A DNA stretch of 64,000 nt from Bradyrhizobium sp. CCGUVB4N (GCF_024199945.1 NZ_JANADP010000001.1:1178001-1242000), one strand, 5' to 3'. Counted from the stretch's first letter, positions 44,100 through 53,354 are shown. Translations and numbers: made by a program. Notes: generated by a model from the letters alone, not told the origin.

Positions 44100-44809
44100 C
44101 GAATCTGCTCAACGTCAAGGACCTGCGCGCCTATTACGGCCAGGTCCAGGCGCTCCACGGCCTGTCCTTCTCGCTCAACGAGGGATCGCTGACGACGCTG
44201 CTGGGCGCCAACGGCGCCGGCAAGACCACGACGCTGCGCGCGATCTGCAACATGGTACGCTCCACCGGCGGCATCGAGTTCGACGGCAAGCCGCTGAACA
44301 ACCGCTCCACCGAAAGCATCGTGCGGTTCGGCATCGCGCATGTGCCGCAGGGTCGCGGCACCTTCACCACCATGACGGTGGAGGAGAACTTGCAGCTCGG
44401 GGCCATCACCCGCAAGGACAGCGCCGGCATCGTCTCCGACATCGAGCGCATGTACGCGCATTTCCCGGTGCTGAAGCAGCGCCACACCCAGCAGGCCGGC
44501 ACGCTCTCCGGCGGCGAGCAGCAGATGCTCGCGGTCGCCCGCGCCCTGATGCTGCGGCCGCGGCTGATGCTGCTGGACGAGCCCTCCTTCGGCCTCGCGC
44601 CGCTGGTGGTGCGCGACCTGTTCGGCATCCTCGGCAAGATCAACCGCGAGGACAAGGTGTCGATCCTGGTGGTCGAGCAGAACGCCCAGCTCGCGCTCGA
44701 GCTCGCCGACCAGGCCTATGTGATCGAGACCGGCCGCATCGTGATGTCGGGCAATGCCAAGGACATCGCGAACAACGAAGAAATCCGCAAATCCTATCTG
44801 GGTTACTGA
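44096..44809 (+). CDS. livF: Branched-chain-type ABC transporter ATP-binding protein LivF
   Basis: A 237-residue ATPase: Walker A GANGAGKTT, FGIAHVPQGRGTFTTMTVEENL, signature LSGGEQQMLAVARALM, Walker B LMLLDEPSFGLAP and VVEQN. All catalytic elements are intact, so LivF and LivG probably form the ATPase dimer of the transporter. The four-base overlap with livG and a 13-base gap to livH fit one transcript. Confidence 0.93.
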   Translation: MTNLLNVKDLRAYYGQVQALHGLSFSLNEGSLTTLLGANGAGKTTTLRAICNMVRSTGGIEFDGKPLNNRSTESIVRFGIAHVPQGRGTFTTMTVEENLQLGAITRKDSAGIVSDIERMYAHFPVLKQRHTQQAGTLSGGEQQMLAVARALMLRPRLMLLDEPSFGLAPLVVRDLFGILGKINREDKVSILVVEQNAQLALELADQAYVIETGRIVMSGNAKDIANNEEIRKSYLGY

Positions 44810-44822
44810 GGGAGCCGGGACA

Positions 44823-45701
44823 ATGGAGCTGTTCACCAACCAGGTCCTGGCCGGCATCGCCACGGGCGCGATCTACGCCTGCATGGCGCTCGCCGTGGTC
44901 ATGATCTACCAGGCCATCGACCATCTCAACTTCGCGCAGGGCGAGATGGCGATGTTCTCGACCTTCATCTCCTGGCAGCTGATGCAGTGGGGCGTGTCCT
45001 ATTGGGCCGCCTTCGTGATCACGCTGATCTTCTCCTTCATCGCCGGCATCGCGATCGAGCGCATCCTGTTCAAGCCGCTCGCCAAGGCGCCGGTGCTGAC
45101 CAACGTCGCCGGCTTCATCGCGCTGTTCGCGATCATCAACTCCTCGGCCGGCCTGATCTGGGACTTCACCATCAAGCAGTATCCGACGCCGTTCGGTTCT
45201 TCGCCGTTCCTGGGCAGCCAGCTGATCTCGACCCACCAGGCCGGCATGATCGGCGTCACCGTGCTGCTGCTGCTTGGCCTCTACTTCTTCTTCCAGTACA
45301 CGAGGATCGGCCTTGCGATGCGGGCCGCGGCTTCGGTTCCTGAATCCGCCCGCCTCGTCGGCATCAACACCTCTTGGATGATCGCGCTCGGCTGGGGCAT
45401 GGCGACCGCGATCGGCTCGATCGCCGGCATGCTGATCGCACCGGTCGTGTTCCTCGAGCCCAACATGATGGGCGGCGTGCTGATCTACGGCTTCGCCGCG
45501 GCAGTGCTCGGCGGGCTGTCGAGCCCGTTCGGCGCCGTGGTCGGCGGCTTCCTGGTCGGCGTGTTCGAGAACCTCGCCGGCACCTACATCCCCGGCGTCG
45601 GCAACGAGCTGAAACTCCCGATCGCGCTTGCGCTGATCATCTCCGTCCTGGTCGTCAAACCGGCTGGCCTGTTCGGCCGGCACATCGTCAAGCGAGTTTG
45701 A
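44823..45701 (+). CDS. livH: Branched-chain-type ABC transporter permease LivH
   Basis: A 292-residue integral membrane permease beginning MELFTNQVLAGIATGAIYAC, with about eight hydrophobic helices. It carries the LivH-specific motifs YQAIDHLNFAQGEMAMFS and TRIGLAMRAAASVPESARLVGI, the cytoplasmic EAA-like coupling region. The longer frame upstream overlaps livF; the chosen ATG has GGAGCCGGGA upstream. The livM start lies two bases after its stop. Confidence 0.92.
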   Translation: MELFTNQVLAGIATGAIYACMALAVVMIYQAIDHLNFAQGEMAMFSTFISWQLMQWGVSYWAAFVITLIFSFIAGIAIERILFKPLAKAPVLTNVAGFIALFAIINSSAGLIWDFTIKQYPTPFGSSPFLGSQLISTHQAGMIGVTVLLLLGLYFFFQYTRIGLAMRAAASVPESARLVGINTSWMIALGWGMATAIGSIAGMLIAPVVFLEPNMMGGVLIYGFAAAVLGGLSSPFGAVVGGFLVGVFENLAGTYIPGVGNELKLPIALALIISVLVVKPAGLFGRHIVKRV

Positions 45702-45703
45702 TC

Positions 45704-46723
45704 ATGAGCGCAGCAGAAGAAGTCGTTGCCGAAGGCCATCAGGCGGTCGAGGCCGTTCCGAAGCGAGCCATGACGTTGGGCACCGGCACCTCGCTGTTGG
45801 TGCTGCTGCTTCTCATCGCCGTTCCGCTGGTCGCGAAGAACTTCGTGATCTTCCAGCTGACCCAGCTCCTGTATTTGGGCCTCGCCGTGCTGGCGCTGAA
45901 CATCCTGACCGGCGGCTCCGGCCAGTTCTCGCTCGGCCAGAGCGCGTTCTACGCTATCGGCGCCTACGTCACCGCTGTCATGATGGAGCAGCTCAACGTC
46001 CCGTACTTCCTCTGCCTGCCGGTCGCGGGCGTGCTGTGCTTCGGCGCGGGCTTCCTGTTCGGCCAGCCGGCGCTGCGGCTCTCGGGCGTGTATCTCGCGC
46101 TTGCGACCTTCGCGCTGGCCACCGCGATGCCACAGCTGCTCAAGCTGAACTTCCTCGAGCACTGGACCGGCGGCGTGCAGGGCCTCGTCGTCACCAAGCC
46201 AGATGCGCCGTTCGGCCTGCCGATGTCGCAGGACATGTGGCTCTACTACTTCACGCTCGTGATCGTCCTTGCGATCTACCTGCTCTCGGTGAACCTGCTG
46301 CGCTCGCGGTCGGGCCGCGCCTTCATGGCGATCCGCGACAACGAGATCGCAGCTTCCGCCATGGGCATCAACGTCGCGCTGTACAAGACGCTGGCCTTCG
46401 GCGTTTCGGCCGCCATCACTGGCGTCGCCGGCGGCCTCAGTGCGATCGCCGTGCAGTTCGTCGCACCCGACAGCTTCACCATCACGCTCGCGATCCAGCT
46501 GTTCCTCGGAATGGTCGTTGGCGGCGTCGGCTGGCTGCCGGGCTCGATCGTCGGTGCGGCCTTCATCATATTCGTGCCAAACATCGCGGAGGGCATCTCC
46601 AAGGGTCTCTCCGGCGCCGTGTTCGGCGTCCTCTTGTTTCTCGTCATCTATCTTGTGCCACATGGCGCAAGGCAGGTCGCGATCCTAAGCCAAGGCTGGG
46701 TCGCCAAACTAAAACAGAAGTGA
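45704..46723 (+). CDS. livM: Branched-chain-type ABC transporter permease LivM
   Basis: A 339-residue permease. A short hydrophilic N-terminus is followed by LLVLLLLIAVPLVAKN and further helices; NILTGGSGQFSLGQSAFYAIGAY and SRSGRAFMAIRDNEIAASAMGI are hallmarks of LivM. It pairs with LivH to form the channel. The gene is followed 20 bases later by the binding protein, so the order is livGFHMK. Confidence 0.92.
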   Translation: MSAAEEVVAEGHQAVEAVPKRAMTLGTGTSLLVLLLLIAVPLVAKNFVIFQLTQLLYLGLAVLALNILTGGSGQFSLGQSAFYAIGAYVTAVMMEQLNVPYFLCLPVAGVLCFGAGFLFGQPALRLSGVYLALATFALATAMPQLLKLNFLEHWTGGVQGLVVTKPDAPFGLPMSQDMWLYYFTLVIVLAIYLLSVNLLRSRSGRAFMAIRDNEIAASAMGINVALYKTLAFGVSAAITGVAGGLSAIAVQFVAPDSFTITLAIQLFLGMVVGGVGWLPGSIVGAAFIIFVPNIAEGISKGLSGAVFGVLLFLVIYLVPHGARQVAILSQGWVAKLKQK

Positions 46724-46743
46724 AACTCACAAGGAGACTTCAT

Positions 46744-47952
46744 ATGCTTGCTAGGATTATAGGGACGACCGCTCTGGCAACAGCAGTGATCGCGCTCGCG
46801 TCGGGCACGGCGCTCGCCCAGAAGAAGTATGATACGGGGGCCAACGACACCGAGATCAAGGTCGGTAATCTCATGCCGTACAGCGGTCCGGGATCTGCCT
46901 ACGGCGTCATCGGCCAGGTGGAGGCCGCATACTTCAAGATGATCAACGACAAGGGCGGCATCAACGGCCGCAAGGTCAACTTCATCAGCTATGACGACGC
47001 GTACTCGCCGCCGAAGGCCGTCGAGCAGACGCGCAAGCTGGTGGAGAGCGACGAAGTTCTGCTCATGTTCGATCCGCTGGGCACGGCCAACAACACAGCT
47101 ATCCAGAAGTATCTGAACTCCAAGAAGATCCCACAGCTTTTCGTGGCGGCGGGCGCCACCAAGTTCAACGATCCCAAGAGCTTCCCCTGGACTACGGGCT
47201 GGCAACCCTCCTACCAGAGCGAGGCTCGCGCCTACGCGAAGTACATCCTCAAAGAAAAGCCAAACGCCAAAGTCGCCGTTTTCTATCAAAACGACGATCT
47301 CGGAAAGGACTACTTGAAGGGCCTCAAGGATAAGCTAGGTGCTCAGATTGTTGCTGAGGAAAGCTACGAAACGTCAGAGCCGACGATCGACAGTCACATC
47401 GTCAAGCTCAAGGCGACAGGGGCCGATACCCTGGTCGATATCAGCTCACCCAAATTTGCGGCTCAGGCAATCAAGAAGATTGCCGAAGTTGACTGGAAGC
47501 CGCTGCACATCCTGAGCAACGTTTCGGCGTCGGTCGGCAGCGTGATCAAACCTGCTGGCTTTGAGAACGCACAGGGCATCATCTCCGCCACCTACTTGAA
47601 GGACCCGGCGGATCCGCAGTGGGAGAATGATCCCGGCATGAAGGAGTTTCAGGGCTTTCTGAGCAAGTATTATCCCGAAGGCAACAAGCGCGACATCTTG
47701 CTGATCACCGGCTACGCGCTTGCGGAGACGCTGGCCCAGACGTTGAAGCAATGCGGCGACGACCTCACGCGCGAGAACGTCATGAAGCAGGCTGCGAACC
47801 TGAAGGATTGGCGGACCGAGGCGCTCTTGCCGGGAATCTACCTGAACACCTCGCCGACCGACTTTGCTCCGATCAGCCAACTTCGGTTGATGCGCTTTAG
47901 CGGCGAAAAGTGGGAGCTCTTCGGAGACGTGATCAACGGGGACACGGAATAG
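46744..47952 (+). CDS. livK: Periplasmic substrate-binding protein of the Liv-type transporter
   Basis: A 402-residue type I binding protein. A signal peptide ends near ASGTALAQ, and the mature part starts with the typical EIKVGNLMPYSGPGSAYG. The region MFDPLGTANNTAIQKYLNSK and the conserved YQNDDLGKDYLKGLK support the family. The chosen ATG follows AAGGAG at eight bases. Given the operon, the ligand is more likely an organic acid or aromatic acid than an amino acid; that is inference. An extended inverted repeat (47969-48029) follows and could stabilise the transcript end. Confidence 0.9.
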   Translation: MLARIIGTTALATAVIALASGTALAQKKYDTGANDTEIKVGNLMPYSGPGSAYGVIGQVEAAYFKMINDKGGINGRKVNFISYDDAYSPPKAVEQTRKLVESDEVLLMFDPLGTANNTAIQKYLNSKKIPQLFVAAGATKFNDPKSFPWTTGWQPSYQSEARAYAKYILKEKPNAKVAVFYQNDDLGKDYLKGLKDKLGAQIVAEESYETSEPTIDSHIVKLKATGADTLVDISSPKFAAQAIKKIAEVDWKPLHILSNVSASVGSVIKPAGFENAQGIISATYLKDPADPQWENDPGMKEFQGFLSKYYPEGNKRDILLITGYALAETLAQTLKQCGDDLTRENVMKQAANLKDWRTEALLPGIYLNTSPTDFAPISQLRLMRFSGEKWELFGDVINGDTE

Positions 47953-47968
47953 ACCCCCACTCAGAGAA

Positions 47969-48029
47969 CCGCCGCGCATGCTTTCGACAGCAGATGAAAT
48001 CGAAGTGTTGTCGAAGAAGAGCGCGGCGG
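47969..48029 (+). repeat. Nested inverted repeats downstream of livK
   Basis: The outer arms CCGCCGCGC (47969-47977) and GCGCGGCGG (48021-48029) enclose inner arms TTCGACA (47983-47989) and TGTCGAA (48009-48015). Together they form a long stem-loop just after livK. There is no T-run, so it may be a transcript-stabilising or Rho-dependent termination structure. Confidence 0.5.
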
Positions 48030-48116
48030 GTTCAATCGATCACGTTTGGACGAAAATGCGGAACCCAGCCGGAAGCGAAAGCGATGGTTGCTTTCATAGG
48101 AACGACGAGTAGGCGC

Positions 48117-49262
48117 ATGATTGACTATCGACCCTCCTGGCTCGATTCCGACCTTGAGATGTATCGCGAAACGGTCACCCGCTTCGTCGACAAGGAAATG
48201 GCGCCATTTGACGAAGAGGCCCGCGAGCGAGGGAATGTCGGGCACGAACTCTGGCTTAAGGCCGGCGCGCTTGGACTTCTCTGTTCGGACATCCCGACCG
48301 AATATGGCGGCGCCGGAGGCGATTTTCGGCACGAAGCTATCTTTTACGATGCAATGGCGCGCCGCGGCCTGACGGGCATGAATCCCTCCGTCCACACGAT
48401 CGTCGCGCATTATGTGCTGAACCATGGCACCGAGGAGCAAAAACGCGAATACCTGCCGCGCTTGGCGAGCGGAGAACTCGTCGGAGCCATCGCGATGACC
48501 GAGCCGGGTGCTGGCTCGGATCTCCAGTCCATTCGAACCCGTGCTGAGAAGCGCGGCGATGACTACGTGATCAACGGCTCAAAGACGTTCATTTCCAACG
48601 GTCTTCTTGCCGGCCTGGTGCTCGTCGTTGCGAAGACCGATCCGGCCGAGCGGGCGAGCGGAATGTCGATCATCCTGGTTGAGACAGCAAAAGCTCCAGG
48701 CTTCAGGGTCGGACGCTTGCTTGATAAGCTCGGACTGAAGGCCCAGGATACTTCCGAGCTGTTCTTTGACGAGGTCGTCGTGCCAGCCTCAAACTTGCTC
48801 GGTGGAGTGGAAGGTCGTGGCTTTTACCAATTGATGTCGGACTTGCCCTATGAACGCACGATCATCGGCGTCATGGCGGTGGCGGCAATGGAGGGCGCAC
48901 TCGAGGCGACGCTTGCCTTTGTTCGGGAACGCAAGGCGTTCGGAAAGTCGATCGCTGACTTCCAGAACACAAAGTACCGGCTGGCCGAGTTGGCAACGAT
49001 CACGAAAGTCACGCGCAGCTTTGTCGACGAATGCGTCGAGGCGCTGGTTTCCGGCACGCTCGATGCGGCAACAGCCTCGATGGCCAAGCTCTGGGCATCG
49101 GAGCAACAGGGTAAGGTCATCGACGAGTGCTTGCAGTTGCACGGCGGATACGGCTTCATGAACGAGTACCTTATTGCACGGATGTATGCCGACGCACGCG
49201 TGCAGCGTATCTATGGCGGAACCAGCGAAATGATGAAGGAGGTGATCTCTCGGGCCCTCTAG
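48117..49262 (+). CDS. Acyl-CoA dehydrogenase, isovaleryl/long-chain-like type
   Basis: The 381-residue protein carries the family segments IAMTEPGAGSDLQSI, YVINGSKTFISNG and RKAFGKSIADFQNTKYRLAE. The C-terminal position reads RIYGGTSEMMKE, with Gly where many ACADs have the catalytic Glu. Glu246 in LPYERTIIG instead matches the alternative base site of isovaleryl-CoA and long-chain dehydrogenases, so an active enzyme with that geometry is likely. I chose the ATG at 48117 (MIDYRPSWLDSD); an in-frame ATG at 48084 is possible. A 164-bp gap with inverted repeats separates it from livK. Confidence 0.88.
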   Translation: MIDYRPSWLDSDLEMYRETVTRFVDKEMAPFDEEARERGNVGHELWLKAGALGLLCSDIPTEYGGAGGDFRHEAIFYDAMARRGLTGMNPSVHTIVAHYVLNHGTEEQKREYLPRLASGELVGAIAMTEPGAGSDLQSIRTRAEKRGDDYVINGSKTFISNGLLAGLVLVVAKTDPAERASGMSIILVETAKAPGFRVGRLLDKLGLKAQDTSELFFDEVVVPASNLLGGVEGRGFYQLMSDLPYERTIIGVMAVAAMEGALEATLAFVRERKAFGKSIADFQNTKYRLAELATITKVTRSFVDECVEALVSGTLDAATASMAKLWASEQQGKVIDECLQLHGGYGFMNEYLIARMYADARVQRIYGGTSEMMKEVISRAL

Positions 49263-49336
49263 AGTTTGGAGATCTCTGCACTTAATCGCGCGAATTCGAC
49301 GGCCGATCGAGATCGGCGCTCGCTGAAGAGGATGTC

Positions 49337-50314
49337 ATGAAAGCAGTCCTGGTCGAAAACTACGATCGCATCGAAAATATCGCCATCAAGGAAGTGGCCA
49401 AACCTGAATTGTCGCCGGGAATGGTCCGCGTTCGAATTCAAGCAGCCGCCGTCGGTTTCGTGGACGGCTTGAAGGTGCAGGGGCTGTATCAGACCAAGGA
49501 TCCTCTGCCATTTACGCCGGGGTCGGAGTTTGCGGGCGTCGTCGACGAGGCGGCGGAAGATGCTAAGGGCTTCGCACCCGGTAAACCGGTCATCGGGATG
49601 GTCAGAAATGGTGGCCTTGCCGAATACATTTGCGTGCCAGCCGAGGACCTTTTCTTCACGCCGAAGGGCATAGAGCCGGAGGTCGGCGCCTCGTTCTTCG
49701 CAAATTACCTGACTGCGCTGTACGCGCTCAGCGCTCGGGGGAAGCTACGGAAAGGCGAGACTCTTCTGGTTTTGGGAGCCGCTGGTGGGGTTGGAATAGC
49801 TGCTGTCCAGGTTGGAAAGTTGCTGGGAGCCCGCGTCATTGCGGCGGCTTCGACTGAGGAGAAACGGCAATTTGCGATCAGTCATGGTGCAGATGCGGGC
49901 CTGGACTACACGCGTGATGGGTGGCGCGACGAACTTAAGGACCTCACCGGCGGTCACGGGGCGGACGTGATCTATGATCCCATCGGCGGAGATCTGAGCC
50001 TGCAGGCCTTCCGTTCGATCGCCTGGAATGGACGGCACCTGGTGATCGGCTTTGCTTCAGGGACGATCCCGGCCCTGCGGTTCAATCTGCCCCTTCTAAA
50101 GGGGGGCGCGCTGCTGGGTGTCGACCTGGCACAGATCGGGCGTCGCGAGCCGGATGTGCGCGATCTCGTCATCGCCCAACTGTTCACTTGGTTGAGCGAG
50201 AAGACGCTTGCTCCTGTGGTGGGACGGGTCTTTGCATTTGAGGAATTCCACGAAGCGTTCAAAGCGATGACGACGCGCTCGGCTCTAGGAAAGATGGTCG
50301 TCCGGATCGGATGA
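49337..50314 (+). CDS. NADPH:quinone oxidoreductase-like MDR protein (zinc-independent)
   Basis: A 325-residue medium-chain dehydrogenase/reductase with LPFTPGSEFAGVV, the nucleotide motif VLGAAGGVGIAAVQVGKLLGA and DVIYDPIGGDLSLQAFRSI. It lacks the zinc-binding cysteines of alcohol dehydrogenases, as in quinone oxidoreductases and enoyl reductases. It could reduce an enoyl or quinonoid intermediate of the pathway. It is 74 bp after the ACAD gene, a gap with the small inverted repeat GCCGATC/GATCGGC, and its stop overlaps a possible ATG of the nitroreductase gene. Confidence 0.85.
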   Translation: MKAVLVENYDRIENIAIKEVAKPELSPGMVRVRIQAAAVGFVDGLKVQGLYQTKDPLPFTPGSEFAGVVDEAAEDAKGFAPGKPVIGMVRNGGLAEYICVPAEDLFFTPKGIEPEVGASFFANYLTALYALSARGKLRKGETLLVLGAAGGVGIAAVQVGKLLGARVIAAASTEEKRQFAISHGADAGLDYTRDGWRDELKDLTGGHGADVIYDPIGGDLSLQAFRSIAWNGRHLVIGFASGTIPALRFNLPLLKGGALLGVDLAQIGRREPDVRDLVIAQLFTWLSEKTLAPVVGRVFAFEEFHEAFKAMTTRSALGKMVVRIG

Positions 50315-50337
50315 CAGAGGTATTCGGAGAAATTTTC

Positions 50338-51009
50338 ATGAAAGTTTCGGACGCGTTGAACTCGCGCACCTCCGTGCGGGCATTCTTGGACGTTCCCGTC
50401 CCCGGCGAGGTCGTCGAAGACATCCTGCTTGCGGCCAGCCGTTCACCTTCCGGCGGCAATCTACAGCCTTGGCATGTCTGGGCTCTAGGAGGTCAAGAAC
50501 TCGCTCGATTCAAGGCGCTAATGGCCGAGCGGATCAAGATCAATCCGAAGGGCGAGAAGCCGGAATACAATATCTATCCACCAGAACTGAAGGAGCCGTA
50601 TAGAAGCCGACGCTTCAAGAACGGTGAGGATCTCTATCGCACGATCGGGATTCCGCGCGAGGACAAAGCTGCTCGTCTCAATCAGCTTGCAAAGAACTTC
50701 ACCTTTTTCGGTGCGCCTGTCGGCCTGTTTTTCGCCATTGATCGCCAGATGGAACCTGGGCAATGGGCCGATCTCGGCATGTACATGCAATCCGTTATGC
50801 TGCTCGCGCTGGAGAAGGGGTTGAGCACCTGTCCCCAAGAGGCGTGGGCGCTCTGGCATGGGACCGTTGCGGATTTTATCGGATTGCCCTCCCATCTCAT
50901 GCTCTTTTGCGGCATGGCTCTTGGTTACATGGATCGAGAACATCCGATCAACAGTTTGCGCGCAGATCGTGCCGACTTGTCAGAATTCGCGACTATCAGC
51001 AGATTTTGA
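50338..51009 (+). CDS. Nitroreductase-family FMN protein
   Basis: A 223-residue nitroreductase fold: the N-terminal NSRTSVRAFLD (phosphate-binding Arg residues) with SRSPSGGNLQPWHVW, and the later AWALWHGTVADFIGLPSHL and FCGMALGYMDREHPIN. These proteins bind FMN as dimers and reduce nitro groups, quinones or enones with NAD(P)H. An ATG at 50311 overlaps the previous stop, but the ATG at 50338 follows CGGAGAAAT and fits the family N-terminus better. Co-location with an MDR reductase suggests reductive handling of an unusual acyl or aromatic ring. Substrate unknown. Confidence 0.85.
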   Translation: MKVSDALNSRTSVRAFLDVPVPGEVVEDILLAASRSPSGGNLQPWHVWALGGQELARFKALMAERIKINPKGEKPEYNIYPPELKEPYRSRRFKNGEDLYRTIGIPREDKAARLNQLAKNFTFFGAPVGLFFAIDRQMEPGQWADLGMYMQSVMLLALEKGLSTCPQEAWALWHGTVADFIGLPSHLMLFCGMALGYMDREHPINSLRADRADLSEFATISRF

Positions 51010-51131
51010 TCGCGAGAAGCCAAGAAACTGCACTGATAATCGATTTGCCGAACCTCGATTGTTTGCAAACTGATCGTCTCGGACAACAACTGTGCCATCG
51101 GCATATTCCACTTCGAAAGGCTAAAGCCGCA

Positions 51132-51908
51132 ATGACCTACGAACATGTCAAGGTCGCCCGTGAGGGGAGGCGTACAATCGTCACGATTGATCGGCCTGAG
51201 GCACATAACGCCTTGAATGCTGATTGCCACGCCGAGCTTGAGGACGTCTTCGATAAATTTGCTTCCGACGACGAGCAGTGGGTGGCGATCATTACGGGGG
51301 CCGGACCGAAAGCGTTCTGTGCAGGTCACGATCTCAAGCAGCAGGCGGCCGGCGGAGGGCTGACGACCCCAGCCAAGGGCTTTGGTGGTCTGACAAGGCG
51401 CTTTGATCTGGCGAAACCAGTGATCGCAGCGGTCAATGGGGTCGCGATGGGTGGCGGATTTGAGATCGCACTGGCATGCGATATCGTGGTTGCCTCGGAG
51501 AACGCCGTGTTCGCGCTGCCGGAGCCGCGCGTTGGCTTGGCGGCGCTCGCTGGGGGAATTCAGCGACTCCCTCGGGAGATCGGCCTCAAGCGAGCGATGG
51601 GCATGATGCTGACGGGACGTCGGGTCAGCGCGGAGGAAGCGTTCTCGTTAGGTCTTGTCAACGAGGTAGTCAGCGGGAACGTTCTGGATGCCGCCAGACG
51701 CTGGGCCGACGAGATCCTTGCCTGCAGTCCCATGTCGGTCCGGGCCACTAAGGAAGCGGTTCTCCGAGGGCTGTCACGCTCCATTTCCGAGGGAATTTCA
51801 GAGGAGTGGGAATACCCGGCTATGAAGGTGATGCTCGCTTCTGCGGATGCGGTGGAAGGACCACAGGCCTTTGCGGAGAAGCGCAAGCCGAATTGGAAGG
51901 GGAACTAA
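51132..51908 (+). CDS. Enoyl-CoA hydratase
   Basis: A 258-residue crotonase protein with GAGPKAFCAGHDLKQQA, NGVAMGGGFEIALACDIVVA and the active-site region FALPEPRVGLAALAGGIQRLP. The Glu in PEPRVGLAA corresponds to a catalytic acid of hydratases. The ATG at 51132 was chosen as the start of the family-like MTYEHVKVAREG; the open frame upstream overlaps the nitroreductase gene. It is the last gene before the hairpin terminator at 52033-52077. Confidence 0.88.
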   Translation: MTYEHVKVAREGRRTIVTIDRPEAHNALNADCHAELEDVFDKFASDDEQWVAIITGAGPKAFCAGHDLKQQAAGGGLTTPAKGFGGLTRRFDLAKPVIAAVNGVAMGGGFEIALACDIVVASENAVFALPEPRVGLAALAGGIQRLPREIGLKRAMGMMLTGRRVSAEEAFSLGLVNEVVSGNVLDAARRWADEILACSPMSVRATKEAVLRGLSRSISEGISEEWEYPAMKVMLASADAVEGPQAFAEKRKPNWKGN

Positions 51909-52032
51909 GCCTACTTCACAGTGGATTAGTGTCTCAAAGGATTTGCCGTTTTCTTAGCTTCAGCCGTGATCGTAACTCGTTCACACGACGCCTGGAATAA
52001 TCGCAGATGTCTGTGTTGTTCCTCCCAAGACT

Positions 52033-52077
52033 TGCCGGGCTGTTGCAGCTCAGGTTGCAACAGCCCGGCACTTTTTC
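52033..52077 (+). terminator. Rho-independent terminator of the rightward acyl-CoA gene set
   Basis: A perfect 15-bp stem, TGCCGGGCTGTTGCA (52033-52047) with TGCAACAGCCCGGCA (52056-52070), encloses an 8-base loop and is followed by CTTTTTCC. It lies between the convergent hydratase and P450 genes and works in the rightward direction; there is no T-run on the other strand. Confidence 0.9.
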
Positions 52078-52160
52078 CTTGATCCAGAAGTCTCGCAATT
52101 GGCCAGAGGTCGTCGCGACAATTTGACCTTAAAGCGGGCCGACCGCGCGCGTGATACAGC

Positions 52161-53339
52161 TCATGCGGCCGTCACGCGAACCGGCATGCTCTCCAGTCCG
52201 CGCAGGGAATTGTTGAGCCTGCGCTTCGGCTCTGCGGTGAGCTCGATGGACTTAACGCGCCTCGCAAGCTCGCTGAAGATCAATTCGCCTTCCAGACGCG
52301 CGATCATCTGGCCGACGCAGGCATGAATACCGGCGCCGAAGCCGACATGGCCTGTTGCGGTCCGCTCGACGTCGAACCGATCCGGATCGTCCCAGCGCGC
52401 GGAGTCCCGGTTGGCCGAGGCCATGAACAGCAGCACTTTGCGGTGCGCCGGGATCACGCCGCCTGCGATCTCGACGTCGCGCGAGGTGGTGCGAAAGAAA
52501 GTCTGCACCGGCGAGTCGTAACGCAGGCCTTCCTCGAAGGCGTTGCGCGCCAGCTCTGGTCGCTCGTGCAGCTTGCGGTATTGATCCGGATGGGTGGCGA
52601 GCGCGAGCAGGGTGTTGCCTATGCCGTTGACGGTCGTGTCGACCCCGGCGGTGAGGAAGGGCCGCACCAGATGCGTGGCTTCGTGCTCGCTGATCTCGCC
52701 CTCGTCGGCGGCCTGGTAGATCATCATGCCGAGGCTGTCGGGCCGCAGCGCATCCCGCGCGCAGCATTCCATGATCCAGCTCTGTGCGGCGAGGCCTTCT
52801 TTCCGTGACGCCGCGAGGATCTCGTTCTCGGGGCCGAAGCTGTTGAACACGAACGTGCTCCAGGCCAGCAGCTTCTCCCGGCCGTCCGGCCGGATGCCGA
52901 TCGCATCCGGGAACACCTTCATCGGATAGGCCTCGGCAAGATCGGTCACGGCATCGAAGGTGCCCTTGTCGATCAGCTCCGTGACCTTTCTCTCCGCCTC
53001 CTGCTGGAACGTCTCGCGCAGCTTGCGTGCCACGCCCGGAGACAACGTCCGGCCGAGGACGCGGCGGCCCTTGTCGTGGTCGGGCGGATCGATCTGCAGC
53101 GTGAGCGGCTTTGGCAGCGCCGGGTTCATCCCGTTGAGCCCGACGCCTTCGCCGCTGATGAAGGTCTTCCAGTCCTTCAGGGCCGGCTCGACCTCGGCAT
53201 AGCCGGCCATCGCCCACACGCCGTAGCGCTCGACCTCGAATATCGGCCCGAGCGCGCGCAACGTCTCATAGGCCGGATAGGGGTCGGTCAGGAAGTCAGG
53301 TGCAAACGGATCGATCTGACTGGCTGCAATGCCGCTCAT
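52161..53339 (-). CDS. Cytochrome P450, CYP199A-like
   Basis: A 392-residue soluble P450. The heme ligand Cys341 is in FGAGIHACVGQ, the I-helix acid-alcohol pair in AGVDTTVNGIG and the ExxR in FEEGLRYDSPVQTFFR. Several longer segments (IDPFAPDFLTDPYPAYETLR, AEAYPMKVFPDAIGI, RRLNNSLRGLESMPVRVT) closely resemble Rhodopseudomonas CYP199A2/A4, which hydroxylate or O-demethylate para-substituted benzoates such as 4-methoxybenzoate. This resemblance is from memory. No ferredoxin or reductase gene is adjacent, so electrons must come from elsewhere. The binding-protein gene upstream is 15 bases away in the same direction. Confidence 0.9.
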   Translation of the reverse strand: MSGIAASQIDPFAPDFLTDPYPAYETLRALGPIFEVERYGVWAMAGYAEVEPALKDWKTFISGEGVGLNGMNPALPKPLTLQIDPPDHDKGRRVLGRTLSPGVARKLRETFQQEAERKVTELIDKGTFDAVTDLAEAYPMKVFPDAIGIRPDGREKLLAWSTFVFNSFGPENEILAASRKEGLAAQSWIMECCARDALRPDSLGMMIYQAADEGEISEHEATHLVRPFLTAGVDTTVNGIGNTLLALATHPDQYRKLHERPELARNAFEEGLRYDSPVQTFFRTTSRDVEIAGGVIPAHRKVLLFMASANRDSARWDDPDRFDVERTATGHVGFGAGIHACVGQMIARLEGELIFSELARRVKSIELTAEPKRRLNNSLRGLESMPVRVTAA

Positions 53340-53354
53340 GGTCTGCTCCCTCCG

